Source of the DNA: Xylogone sp. PMI_703
Taxonomy: Eukaryota > Ascomycota > Leotiomycetes
NCBI GenBank assembly: GCA_021399445.1
Contig: JAJTUQ010000002.1
Coordinates: 5,704,001-5,768,000 of the forward strand
DNA: 64,000 bases
Reading direction: 5' to 3'
This document shows, piece by piece, positions 24,131 to 34,548 of this stretch (positions within the stretch are counted from its first letter, which is position 1; each line of letters opens with the position of its first letter). Both the position numbers and the translations under genes were made by a program. The notes beneath the pieces were generated by a model, which saw only the letters and a program-made list of their open reading frames with translations, did no database searches and was not told the origin of the DNA.

Positions 24131-25612
24131 TCAACAAATATACGAATGCCACACTTCGGTATATAGGAAACAGTGGCCCGTGAGATTAATTTGTCCGCCT
24201 TCGATTGCTCCGGTGACATCGTCTCCACTAAGTTTGACATCAATTGTTAGAATATTGATGCAACTAGGTACATGAAGATCCACTAGCGCTTCAAATGGAT
24301 GTCGAGTTTCTGCACAAGAGAAATCGGTGGTCCGATCGCTCATGTAGTACGAGAGAACCGCACGACAGTCTAGTGATGACCATGACCAAGATGGGCTACA
24401 ATTTTGCCGAAAGCCGTGCTTTCCCCCGTGGTTAACGGAACAGAAACTGTCATGACGCTAGAGGAGCTGACTTGGCAGATATCTTTCCCATAAACCTGCT
24501 GCATATTCCCCAAGTATCGGCTGCAGCCGTTTAGCAATGGCGGAGCAAGCTGGAAGCCAATCCTGTGGGAATGTTATTTTAATTGAAGTAAAAAGACCGA
24601 CAATCTGGCTCCATCTTTCAAGATACCGTCGCCTCTCATTCAAGTGAAGGTGCCAAAACGAAGGCTGTTTTAAAAGTGGAGAAGCCTGGTATAGCTCTCG
24701 CCATACGTCTTTAACCATACTTCCACCAGAAGTTAATACGGGATGGCTTTCCGATCTCATTCCTCTACAACACTCCCAGACAAACTCAACGGCTGTGCAG
24801 TGGAGGATCCGTGGCACAAACATACGTTCTTGGAGAACCCAAGCACGTTGATTTAGAGGTGCCTTATCCACCGCCCATTCAGATAGTGTGCGCATTCTGT
24901 GGCTCCACTTTGCCTGTGCTATGTTAAGATTTGTTTCTGCCATAGCAATATCTGCGTGTATTGCAAGATTCTCATAAACTAAAGGCTGCCGCCAATTATT
25001 GCGGTGCTTCTCGAGAAATCCGCTGTTATTGTCTGTACTCGCTGAAGCGGCAATGCAGAGATATGAGTTCTCACATATAGCTCCCATTTTCGTTGACTCA
25101 CGACGCCAGTCATCTGGTGAGTCCTCTACAATGCAGAGCGAGTCAATCCATAAATATGGAATCTGCAGGTAACGGGCGAGGATTATAGCATCGCGATAAA
25201 GCCTAGGTGGTCCTTCGAGTGATATGCCTTACTTGAGGACGTTTGCTGTTTTTTCATTCAATTGTGGCTCGTGGGTAGTCCCCCAGCAATGAGACACAGC
25301 CGCATATCTAATTGAGTGATTCGTTCTCGTGCTGGTGAGAGTGTCCGTGTTGATCAGCCGCACCATATTCGTGGATTGAACGTCGATGAGGCGTGCTGGG
25401 CCGGGTTGTGAGCTGCCTCTGGGGTCTCGTCTGCACTCAGTATGCTCTTTGTCGCACGTGTCTAGCCAGAAATCAAACATCTTCCAGGTAGCGGAAGAAG
25501 GAGTCTCAAACTTCAGGTCCATCAACATATTCAACAGGCTCTGGGATGAAGTGGATGATGGAGCTACCACATCAACAAGAAGAGAAGCTTCTTCATCATC
25601 CCTAAGAGACAT
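24131..25612 (-). pseudogene. HET-domain pseudogene with two in-frame stops
   Basis: One continuous minus-strand frame runs from ATG 25612 to a stop at 24131, broken only by TAA at 25229-25231 and TAG at 24458-24460. The HET motifs are well kept: RYAAVSHCWGTTHEPQL, then after the first stop GISLE, LYRDAIILARYLQIPYLW, IDSLCIVEDS, MGAICENSYLCIAASAS, LNQRAWVLQERMFVPRIL, and after the second stop PSWSWSS and a typical C-terminal beta-rich tail. The first stop lies in LK*GISLE, where relatives have Gln or Lys; the second in SQLL*R, where relatives have Trp. CAA to TAA and TGG to TAG are both C:G to T:A changes, as RIP makes. No indel is needed, so assembly error is unlikely. A 30 bp pseudo-intron (GTAAGG...CTAG) covering the first stop is too short and would delete conserved residues. 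Confidence 0.9.
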
Positions 25613-25946
25613 TAGGACGCTGTTGTAAAGTCATCACAATGCTTGTCGTTCGCAGAATCACGGCTAGGGCAAGCACCTTTGGATCTTCTGGAGTGGGACG
25701 TTTCAGAAACGAGGCTGAAGAGGGTCGTGCGGATATACAGTAACCGTCGGAGATTGGTAACAACAGTCTCAGAAACCGGAGGTTCGAACCACCAATCAGC
25801 GGTTGCTGAGAGAAAAGCGAGCCTTTTCCACAATCCAGCCACATCTACCCTCGTCGCATTCCGACAACAACATCCTAGGACACTTATTGTTGAGCACGTT
25901 ACTCTCTGGATCTGCTCTTGCCCATATTTGACATCTGTTTCGACCA
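25613..25946. promoter_or_regulatory. Shared divergent promoter region of two HET loci
   Basis: These 334 bp separate the start of the HET pseudogene (minus strand) from the start of the intact HET gene (plus strand). Both genes must be, or have been, transcribed from it. No specific binding site is identified. Confidence 0.5.
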
Positions 25947-28574
25947 ATGGCTGCGGGGTATGTGTATAGGCCACTTAAAGAGAACGAGATCCGAGTCCTA
26001 GAGCTTTTCTCAGGGTCCCAAGGAGACCAGATCTCATGTCGTCTAGTCCACGTTTCCCTCTCTCATAACCCCAGTTACGAGGCCGTTTCGTACACATGGG
26101 GGAACGAGTCTCAAGGCTGTTCAATTCAGATCGATGGGAAAGTGAAACGTGTGACGCCAAATGTACTGGCAATTCTAAGGGAATATCGTCGGGACTGCTC
26201 GGGGGCATGTTCAACGAAACAAAACGCCGAAGAAACAGCCGTCCGTATATTGAATGTAGAAAGAGAAGATCTGTATCGAGCGGAAAATATTTTGGATTTA
26301 TCCTCTCATCATGGTATCAAGGTGGAGGAGCTAACAATTGCCACAACGCTCCGTGATATTCAGGCTGCTAAGAAGACAAGATCGGCAAGGTTACTGAATT
26401 GGCACGATGTAGTACTAGCAAATATGGAGCCAGAAGCTAGATCTAAGCTTGAATTGATCATGTTCAACAGGAGGCCTTCACACGAGAAGACTCCTGCAGA
26501 TGGCTTAGTTTCAAAGGGAGATCAATCTGATCTACCGCTGGGCCAAAAAGAGTTTGAGAGTATCTCTATACCACACAGCATGGTGGATCATACACTCGGA
26601 TCTGATAGCGTTGAAACATCTCCAGGTGATGGAATAACAAGCAAGCAACCTCTGTCAGTATCGATTACTGGTCAAGAATCCTTTCAGCGTCCCAGTTCTC
26701 GCTTTCTGTGGATTGATGCCATTTGTATAGATCAAAACAATATCGAAGAACGAAACGAACAGGTGTTGCTTATGAATAAAATATATTCACAAGCGGAAGG
26801 CCTTCTCATTTGGCTTGGCGAGGAGGACGAGTGGAGCAGAATAGCAGTAGCTAGTATCTCGATGCTCTCAAGTAGATACAGACACTGTAACGCAGCAGAG
26901 GGAGATTCTTGTAACCTTTCCGGTACAATCGACCTTATTGAAGGGGGAACTCATGCCAAGACGGCAAATGATGCTGCTCAGCGGTGGTTCAGGGAGTCTC
27001 AGGACTCAGAATTTCTTACTATCATGTGGCATTCCTTGGCTACGTGGTTCTCTCGGCCTTGGTTTCTGCGAGTGTGGATTATCCAGGAATACATTGTTGG
27101 GAAAAAGGACAGAAGTGCAATATTTTATTGCGGATCATGCCGGTTATCGGAGCAAGAGTTAAAGGATTTTGACGGCTTATATTCCAGCATGTTCTCTTAC
27201 TTCGGCAAATTAAAGTCGAATAAAATCCAGGCCCTAGAGGTAGAGATCAGCAGGACATTGAGATTGGAGAACGCCAGCGCGCCGCCTTCTGAAGCTCAGC
27301 TACGGTTGGATGGCATGTATCCCACAATAGTGAAACACGGAGCCAAGTTTTTGTACAGTTTCATGGCTCTTAGTTTTAGCACAGGCGTAGGGAGATGGAC
27401 TTCATTATTTGGTCATCGTCAAAATAAACTTCTGAGAGATGAGGGCCGTTTACTACCGCAAGTTGAGAGGGCGAGCAGATGGAATGGTCTCTTATATTAC
27501 CTTACCATACACCGCGCTGCGCTGTCAACAGACCCACGCGACAAGATATACGCACTGTTAGGTCTAGCTATGGACAGAAGCGATGAAGATAGCTCTCTTG
27601 ATTTTGATCCAAGCCTATTGCTAGTAGATTATAGGAAGTCAACACAAGATGTATTCGCCAGCCTAGTTCAGTCAATAGAGAGAAGGACTGGTCGACTAGA
27701 TATTCTCATTACACGCTCTCCAAGTGCACCTAAGGCTCTCGTTGGATATACCAACAAATCTTCAGACGTGCAGCCAACCTGGGTCCCAGACTGGACTCAA
27801 CCGACAATGGGTACTAGCATCTCAGGTACCCAGATAGGAACATTAGCAGCATCCCCATTCAATGCAGATGCTAGATCTTCTACTATAGCTACTTTTTCTG
27901 ATGACTTGACAGTTCTCACTGTTAAAGGTATTCTCTGGGGTTGTGTCTCCGCAGTCTCTATCCATGGTCAAGATGAGGATGTTGTCGACCTCAAAGAGAC
28001 ATGTAAAGCCTTCTTAGATATCATGATAACCAGCAAGATTTTTAACTCGACTAGAGAAGCTAAAGAAAGCTTGTGGCGGAATTTAACGCTGAATGGAAGC
28101 GTTATATCAAACCGGGCGCAACGCCAAATTATCAAACCGCATGAGCTGGGCAGTGTACAGCCCCTACTTTCCATGGGGCAAGAAGTGGTTTTTGATACCT
28201 GGCTCTGCCGATCACTTAACTCCTTGAGTTATGATGACCCCAACCGCATGGGAAGTGCGGCGATAAATGATAGAGTGCATGATCATCCGAACATAATCGA
28301 GAGCTTCCAATCAGATATCACTCATGGACTGGAACGCCGTCAGCTCGTTCTCACAGGTCAAGGATATGTTGGCCAAGTACCTAATGAGACTCGGGTCAAC
28401 GATATTATCTGCGTGATTCTTGGGTGTGCTAGTCCTTTAGTTCTCAGAGCTATGGAAGGAGGGAAATATTACGAACTTGTCGGCGAGGCTTATTTTCATG
28501 AAATCATGAATGGAGAGATTATAGAGCTTTTGGGGAATAAAAGGGTTGAGTTGAAGGATTTTGAACTACACTGA
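25947..28574 (+). CDS. HET-domain protein, apparently intact (875 aa)
   Basis: An intronless frame of 875 codons. The HET domain is complete but split: YEAVSYTWGNES near residue 44, FLWIDAICIDQNNIEERN near 251, WLGEEDEW near 289, SRPWFLRVWIIQEYIVG near 368, and DPRDKIYALLGLAMD near 529. Between the first and second motif lies about 165 residues, far more than usual, rich in Ser, Glu and Lys and without a recognised fold. The C-terminal half is a long region typical of large HET proteins (DVFASLVQSIERR, WVPDWTQP). The expected role is allorecognition or incompatibility signalling in the cytosol. It is the only fully visible HET gene in the window without a stop or frame break. Adjacent bases give no sign of RIP. 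Confidence 0.93.
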   Translation: MAAGYVYRPLKENEIRVLELFSGSQGDQISCRLVHVSLSHNPSYEAVSYTWGNESQGCSIQIDGKVKRVTPNVLAILREYRRDCSGACSTKQNAEETAVRILNVEREDLYRAENILDLSSHHGIKVEELTIATTLRDIQAAKKTRSARLLNWHDVVLANMEPEARSKLELIMFNRRPSHEKTPADGLVSKGDQSDLPLGQKEFESISIPHSMVDHTLGSDSVETSPGDGITSKQPLSVSITGQESFQRPSSRFLWIDAICIDQNNIEERNEQVLLMNKIYSQAEGLLIWLGEEDEWSRIAVASISMLSSRYRHCNAAEGDSCNLSGTIDLIEGGTHAKTANDAAQRWFRESQDSEFLTIMWHSLATWFSRPWFLRVWIIQEYIVGKKDRSAIFYCGSCRLSEQELKDFDGLYSSMFSYFGKLKSNKIQALEVEISRTLRLENASAPPSEAQLRLDGMYPTIVKHGAKFLYSFMALSFSTGVGRWTSLFGHRQNKLLRDEGRLLPQVERASRWNGLLYYLTIHRAALSTDPRDKIYALLGLAMDRSDEDSSLDFDPSLLLVDYRKSTQDVFASLVQSIERRTGRLDILITRSPSAPKALVGYTNKSSDVQPTWVPDWTQPTMGTSISGTQIGTLAASPFNADARSSTIATFSDDLTVLTVKGILWGCVSAVSIHGQDEDVVDLKETCKAFLDIMITSKIFNSTREAKESLWRNLTLNGSVISNRAQRQIIKPHELGSVQPLLSMGQEVVFDTWLCRSLNSLSYDDPNRMGSAAINDRVHDHPNIIESFQSDITHGLERRQLVLTGQGYVGQVPNETRVNDIICVILGCASPLVLRAMEGGKYYELVGEAYFHEIMNGEIIELLGNKRVELKDFELH

Positions 28575-28931
28575 TTATAATGCCTTGAAAAGTATTGTAG
28601 AAATTATCCTTTATAGTATTTGTTTCATAAAGTTACATAACTCTAATTAGCTTTTTATCATTACCGACAAGTTTGGTCGTGATGAATTATCCCAAATGAA
28701 TTCAATGGTTCGATTTTTGCGGTAATTTGGTTGGCTGGTGTGCTGGTGAACTAGTAATTGGCATGTTAAACTACGCTCTATAGCTAGTCTAATCGGAAAC
28801 GGTGTTAAGCCGTAGCCTTACACGTGTAGGCACAAGCCGTTGAGGTCTCCTTAAGTAGCAAATATATTTACAATGTAGAAATATCAAACTACATACAGAT
28901 CGAGTCGGTTTAATGTCGTGCCATGTCACCT
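28575..28931. other. Convergent 3' intergenic region
   Basis: This stretch lies between the ends of the HET gene (plus) and the PGS1-like gene (minus). It presumably holds both 3' ends. Nothing else is recognised. Confidence 0.5.
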
Positions 28932-30528
28932 TTATAATAGCCTTCCCAAAAACACCATAGCCAACCGAAGCAGCAACACCCAAAACCAGCTAATGTCTTC
29001 AAACCATTTCCATTCCGCACTGGAACTAGCCATTTCCCTCGCATGTCGTAATATTTCTCGTCTCTCATTTTCCATCTTGTCCTTTAGCGCCAACGACTTT
29101 GTCATAATGAGCAAGTCAAGCTCTAAATCCAAATTTTGTGATCTATGACCGAAATTACTTGATCCAATAATTGTCATGTCTGTTGAGTCACCATCTATTG
29201 ATATCCAAAATCCCTTGGCGTGATACGTCCATCCCTCAGGCTGTCCATGCGTACCCCGTCTCCATTCTTGAAAATGAGTCCTTCCGGTAAAGGTGTATTT
29301 ATTGGCTAAGCCCATAAAGTCCAATGTTGCCATTTTATATGCCGCCGGCAGGAAGCTAGACAGTCCTCTCGACCCAAAAAATCCATTTGCTTCTGGGGCG
29401 GCAGTCACGATTGTGCTTTGCTGGCCCGATCCTATGTTTAGAACGGCAGACTTTAATATTGGTACACGTGAGAAATATGCCGTGGAGAAGGTCCACTTAG
29501 CTGACGAGAATAGTGAAGATTCGTGAAATTGTTCGAACAAGATGGAAAGGGCCCTCCATTCCGTGGAGCCATTCAGGCCTAGGAGGGGCGTGAACTGGAG
29601 AAGAGGGTAAATGCGGGTGTCATAACTCCTCGATTGCGTTTTTTCCTCACCAACAGGTGGAGGTCGATAGATTAGTGGAATAAGGATCTTTCGTGCAGTA
29701 TACTGGAAACATTTCGGATCTACAGTGGCGGGACGACATGGGTTTGTTGGCGGCCAGTGCAGCACAAAACCACAGCGGTCCGACACGGAAGGCAATAAGC
29801 AATAGCTAAGGCTTCCAATTATCTTCTGAATTGAGAACAAGTAGTCAGATAGATGTGGACAATTGATTGTATAGTATCGATCTTGACGATTTGTAAAGTA
29901 ATCTCTCGATAAATTTGCCCTGCGCTATGTTCAGTATGGCCGAACCCCCTGCGCGTATATGAAATGTACACCCACCCAGATATGATCACTCTGTCGTCAG
30001 CACCATACATTTTCATATGAGTTAGTCCCCATACTTCGCGGAATCGCCTTGGCAAAAGTCTCTGCCACACCGTTCCCCTAAAGGCAGGGTTCTGGAATAA
30101 TCGCACCCCTACCCGGTCTGGACCAAAGTCTGAGATAAGCGATGCTAGAAGTGATGCAGATGACGCGGCTGGCGATTCACGAGTTCCTCGTAGAGCATCG
30201 ATCAGGATGTGCAAATTCAAGTTTGGGTGAGCTGCTAGGGAGGTCCATAGCGCTTGTTTCTAGATTGAATCAGCACAACACCTTTTGAGACCACTCGAAA
30301 GTGACTACAACTCACCAGATCATACTCTTCGTGCCCAATGTATAGTGATGATAGAAATATACGATCTTTTGCTTCTGATATCAGCGAATTCAATGCTACC
30401 ACGAACTCTCTGGGAGAATGTAAAATGTCTATGTGCGACGAATCGAGCTCGAACGAAGGCAGAAACGATTCTAGACGAGTTTCAAGATAATCCATAAGTA
30501 TCAGGTAGATAATTGCTGAGATGGACAA
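28932..30528 (-). CDS. PGS1-like phosphatidylglycerophosphate synthase (phospholipase D fold)
   Basis: Three exons on the minus strand (30528-30316, 30259-29976, 29919-28932) join in frame to 494 residues; both introns are 56 bp (GTGAGT...CTAG and GTGGGT...GCAG). Two HKD-type motifs are present: HMKMYGAD near residue 152 and HAKG near 398. The first is followed by VIISG, then ANLSRDYFTNRQDRYY across the second intron, which is diagnostic for PGS1. The family transfers a phosphatidyl group from CDP-diacylglycerol to glycerol-3-phosphate, the committed step to phosphatidylglycerol and cardiolipin, normally in mitochondria. The visible start (MSISAIIYLILMDYLETR) is not a typical mitochondrial presequence; Met12 is another possible start. 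It may be a second, non-mitochondrial paralogue, but an unrecognised upstream exon cannot be excluded. A hydrophobic segment closes the C-terminus. Confidence 0.9.
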
Positions 30529-31633
30529 TTGTAGTTAACTTAGTTTAGTAATCAAATACCCCCATCAACTAAGAGGTATGCCTCTAGTTATACCGGTATT
30601 TCACACCATCGGTTGTAAAATCCGGCTTTTCACTACTGTAATACTTCTGGGTCTCGCGTACGCGTACCGGGGTTTCGTACAGGATCAAAGAAACAATTTC
30701 GGCTTCTGCTTCTAGCAGACCGGCGTAGAAAGTAATTATTGAGCCAGGGAAACTTGGCAAGCATGCACTGAGGATGCGGTGTTTCGTAAACACCAGCCCG
30801 ATAGAGGATGTACAGTGCTTACACTAGTACCCACGCATAAGTACCGTCAAAGAGGGACTGAATATGTTACATTTTGAGTGTGTGTGAGGTATTGATCTAG
30901 TACCGAGGCTCGCAACTCGTAAGACACTTTCCACCTACCACGGTAGATGTTTGTAGGGTTTTGGCTCCGCAGGTGGGCCGCTCAAAGACATGTAAGTAAT
31001 ACTCGGTGATACACTTTACATTGCTGTAGCTCCCGGTGGATAAAATAGTTGGCACAGTGTCACCTAACCAAACACCAATACGCAGTGGCATGTCAAGTAC
31101 CACCGTGCCAATTATTTTGTCCACCGGGAGGAGTGTAGCCCTCTTGGGCGCTGAATAGCTAGATGGTGGCGGTTTCCATCACACGCCGTCTGTCAGCTTA
31201 GTAAGGTCCAAACCCCTTAAGGGAAGTTGTCCTAGACTGATCAAAATTCGTTAGACTGGGCAGCTTGGCCCCCGATTAGCCAAGGGATTTGAACACTATA
31301 ACGTACCAATATTATTTTACCCACAATTTAGGATGAAGGTATTTAGATCCTAGTTATCTGATCCATGTAAAGTTAATTATCATGGGCTAGTACTAATCAA
31401 GCTAACGCATAAACCCTTTACCGCGAGAAAGTATTTGGAACTTCTATGATATTCAAGCGCCAGGGGTGTACTGTACGTCCGTTAGGACATCCATCAAACA
31501 TCCCGTTCAGAAGACAGGACAGGATCAGATATATGCAAGCTAAGTTGAGGTTTTCATCTAGAACATCTTCATGCGACGAGATTGAAGGCTGTTCTAAAGT
31601 CTTTTATCTATATCTATGTCTATGGCTGTATGT
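30529..31633. other. Intergenic region with a small inverted repeat
   Basis: This is the upstream region of the PGS1-like gene and the 3' side of the PAQR gene. It holds the inverted repeat at 31030-31130 and a TACTGTAATA element at 30634-30643, about 105 bp from the PGS1-like start. No gene is supported. Confidence 0.55.
31030..31130. repeat. Imperfect 30 bp inverted repeat, MITE-like
   Basis: The arms are 31030-31059 and 31101-31130, with a 41 bp spacer. The left arm begins CTCCCGGTGGATAAAAT; the reverse complement of the right arm begins CTCCCGGTGGACAAAAT. They match at 27 of 30 positions and all three differences are transitions. TA dinucleotides occur just outside but no clear target duplication was found. 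It could be a miniature inverted-repeat transposon remnant or a hairpin-forming element. Confidence 0.6.
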
Positions 31634-32662
31634 CTAAGGCACAAAGCCACATCCGTACCGCGCCTCGTTCAGGACCATCTCGAGTATCTCTCCCATTGCA
31701 ATGTATCCGCCATATACTGTGATTAACACAGCAATATGCCACAGATTATGGCTTGAACCAAGGAAGTCAAACCGGCCGGGCCAGATAGACTCAGGAAATT
31801 TGCTTCCATATACCATCGCACCAGTAAAGATAGGTACCACCATCCTCAGGACCAGCGGTCGGTAGAACGCCGTTGCCCACTCCAAATTTTGCATCCAGGC
31901 AAGATGAATGAAGGGTATCAACCCGGTAACCCCTAGAAGGACGAATAGCGTGACACGAATCCATGCGAATTCGGGATTGCGTAGGATTGGCTGCCAGACT
32001 GCCACCAAGCAGGAGATGGTGCATATAGTGGTGAAACCTATGTAGATAGACTGCAATACAGGATTGCAATAAAACGCAGCGTACTGGGTTAAGACGCCAG
32101 TGACAGATATCATTACCGATACGCCCATCAAGTCGACCGACGCACAGCTCCGGAGGAGATCTGGGTACGCAATAGATTTCATCGTATGCCAGAAGACGCT
32201 ACAACCAAAACAGATCGTGGCAGCGAACAGGTAGCTTGCTATGATGGCCTTGTCCAGTACTGAGTGGGAAATATCAGACTCAGACAATCTTAAAGCAAAA
32301 AGTCGTGCGCAGACGAGCCCGAGAATATGAGACCAGACATTGAAAGACTCGTTGGAGAGCCGGAAAACACCGACACAGCATTGCCAGATGGATGTATTGA
32401 AGTGGTATCCAGAACGGATGTACGAGTTGATTCGCCATGGGTCAGGCAGATCCTCGAAATGGATCAGAGCTCCCCCAGTGCCTTTGGCAATGGCATGCTT
32501 GATTTGGGCCGCAAGAGAATTTTCAGGTATACCTTCAAAAGGTAAGCCTTTGTCTATTGTTTCATTTATATCTCTTTTGCTGGAAGTGGCATAATTACCC
32601 AAATGCTGGCAGTCTGATTTTTCGGGTGTTTCAACCTGAGTTTGAGTTTGAGTTTGAAGCAT
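31634..32662 (-). CDS. PAQR / hemolysin III-family membrane protein
   Basis: An intronless frame of 342 residues with a soluble N-terminus of about 85 residues (starting with a TQ-repeat encoded by a GAGTTT microsatellite), followed by seven or so membrane segments. PAQR hallmarks are present: SNESFNVWSHILG, then CSVFWHTM, DLMGVSVMIS and near the C-terminus SSHNLWHIAVL. The His of WHT, the Asp and the two His of HNLWH are the metal ligands of this family. Fungal members (Izh type) and the related alkaline ceramidases act on or respond to membrane lipids. Substrate is not deducible. It lies between a PGS1-like and a TLC-domain gene. A TACTGTAATA element occurs 254 bp upstream, as upstream of the PGS1-like gene. 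Confidence 0.88.
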   Translation of the reverse strand: MLQTQTQTQVETPEKSDCQHLGNYATSSKRDINETIDKGLPFEGIPENSLAAQIKHAIAKGTGGALIHFEDLPDPWRINSYIRSGYHFNTSIWQCCVGVFRLSNESFNVWSHILGLVCARLFALRLSESDISHSVLDKAIIASYLFAATICFGCSVFWHTMKSIAYPDLLRSCASVDLMGVSVMISVTGVLTQYAAFYCNPVLQSIYIGFTTICTISCLVAVWQPILRNPEFAWIRVTLFVLLGVTGLIPFIHLAWMQNLEWATAFYRPLVLRMVVPIFTGAMVYGSKFPESIWPGRFDFLGSSHNLWHIAVLITVYGGYIAMGEILEMVLNEARYGCGFVP

Positions 32663-33603
32663 TGTCGTTTATTGCTCTAGTTGTAAAAAAGCAAGATTGC
32701 TTTCCTGTTATTGGGCCATAGGTGGGAGAGTATTTGAACGATAGTCACTTTTCAGAATCCAATGATCGACCATAGTACTGGAGGATTACTCTCTAAATAT
32801 GTTCCAGGCCATACACAAATACTCGTTGGTGTATGGGCTAGTCCATGCGCCAATATTCGCGTATGGGCCGGAACGTATACGCCAATAATACCATAATGTC
32901 TTGAATACCGAATCATACTGTAATAACTTTGAACTAATTAAGGACATCTTGTACGAAGTATGTGAAAGCTATTACCGTATTATGTGACATAATATGCTGA
33001 CCAAATGACCCACATTGTAGGAATAGGGTCACATTCTCCGGTTGGTGTACCGTAAGCTTGGCAAGTAATATTACCAGACAATTTATGCGCACGTGGCGCT
33101 GGGTTGTAGAACCAGATCCCCAGATCCAAGCTTTACGATGGTACGTTATTCTGAGATGCACCGTAGTTACCCAATATGATACGGCCTATTTCATCTCTAT
33201 TCACTCCATAACAGCACCTCAATATTCTGCCGGCAACTTTGCCAGGGACTCCAACGTAGATCAAGGGCTCTAGAAGTCATAATTTAAGGAGAATATGATT
33301 ACTGTACTTGATTCCAAAGCAATTGAGGGAGAGTATTCAGGGGTTCGGTAATTTTTCGTTGCCACTTATGTATCCAACTGCCAAATAGCCTTGTCCACAA
33401 CGAGCCAGCTTCTGTAACCAGGCGGCACGATATCCCGCTGACGTTGTCATTTAACCATAGACTATCTAAAGCAAATAATTCAATAATTTGCATGAAAATG
33501 AGAATGGTAATAAATCAAATCAGTCTTCATGAAGCTTCAATTTGATTGGTTTCAGAAATCTACTTTTGCTTTCTTCTCATTGCTGCTTGATCGTTACCTT
33601 CTT
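32663..33603. other. Intergenic region between PAQR and TLC genes
   Basis: No gene recognised. It contains TACTGTAATA at 32916-32925. The frames present are short and without resemblance to families. Confidence 0.5.
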
Positions 33604-34548
33604 CTAGCTAGTCTTTCCTCTCAAAAGTTTCCGGTATACCGATCTCGCAATCATATAGAACCACATGAAATTCAGCGCCTGTAGGAGCGTTCCCGAGAAT
33701 GCATACATTGCCAGAAGCCACAGGGGCATTCTCTCCTCGCCGACGGGAATTTGATCATTAGTTGCGGTGAAGGCCGTCCAGATATCCCGGCAAAACCATC
33801 CTGTCAGGTATGTACCCCAGATGATGCGACTGAGAAAGAAGGAGATGAATAGGGCCACGCCGTTCATGACTTGCATCCTCGTTCCTTCCATGCGCAGCTT
33901 GAGCATACAGCGATGAATGTTGAGAAAAATGTTGGAGAATTCGTAGAGGTAGGAGGCGGGCGCGTAGGTCATGAATGCAGGCCGCTAGGGAGAGTTAAAT
34001 AGAAGATATCAGCAACAAATTTACATGTAATCATGTATTCGAGATGAGATGAACTGTTTCGCACTTACAAACCCACATATCATCAATGAAGATGTGGCCA
34101 CACCGTGCGCAACCATTGACCAGCCGTATATCTTCCAGTATCGCACCATCATGATCAGATGCCAGGTGAAGTATCCATTGGCAATGGCAAGCACCTTAGC
34201 AGTCGGTTCAGTGTATCCCCATACCCTCTCCTGCCAGTTCATCCGTTTCCTCTCATCATCAAAGAGGACGACTTGAAGGGCCAGATAGAAATTGAGAAGA
34301 GCTTGGGTGAAGGACACAACATCTATATCCCAGTCGAGCTTCTCTTTTCCTTTGAAGTGAGCGTAGCTTTTGGGGAAGAAGCGCGCAGATATCCCCGGTC
34401 CAATGTGGATGTAAAATAGCTGATATGCGAGAAAAGTAAGGAGGAATTGAAGTAGGTATGGCGGTAGGAGGGGGAGATGAATTCGGTCGCAAGCCGACTG
34501 GATGTATGCGTAAGTTTCAGGATAAAGCTGAGCAATGAGATTGTCCAT
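33604..34548 (-). CDS. TLC-domain (TRAM-LAG1-CLN8) membrane protein
   Basis: Two exons, 34548-34069 and 33984-33604, join in frame to 286 residues; the 84 bp intron has GTAAGT and CCCTAG. Several hydrophobic segments are visible. TLC features: a soluble loop with KSYAHFKGKEKLDWDIDVVS, a second half with GYFTWHLIMMVRYWKIYG, MVAHGVATSS and, across the intron, RPAFMTYAPASYLYEFSNIF followed by NIH. This pattern belongs to the TLCD/TMEM56 branch rather than to canonical ceramide synthases, which carry a HHxxDH motif not seen here. The domain occurs in ER proteins handling ceramide or phospholipid. It shares the region 34549-35736 with the divergently transcribed MFS gene. Confidence 0.85.

Noticed and set aside
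25201..25231. A 30 bp GTAAGG...CTAG intron removing the first stop of the HET pseudogene
   Set aside because: It is shorter than any intron seen here (minimum about 40 bp) and would delete the conserved GISLE segment.
25780..25795. GGTTCGAACC resembling a tRNA B box
   Set aside because: No matching A box, acceptor stem or cloverleaf could be formed around it.
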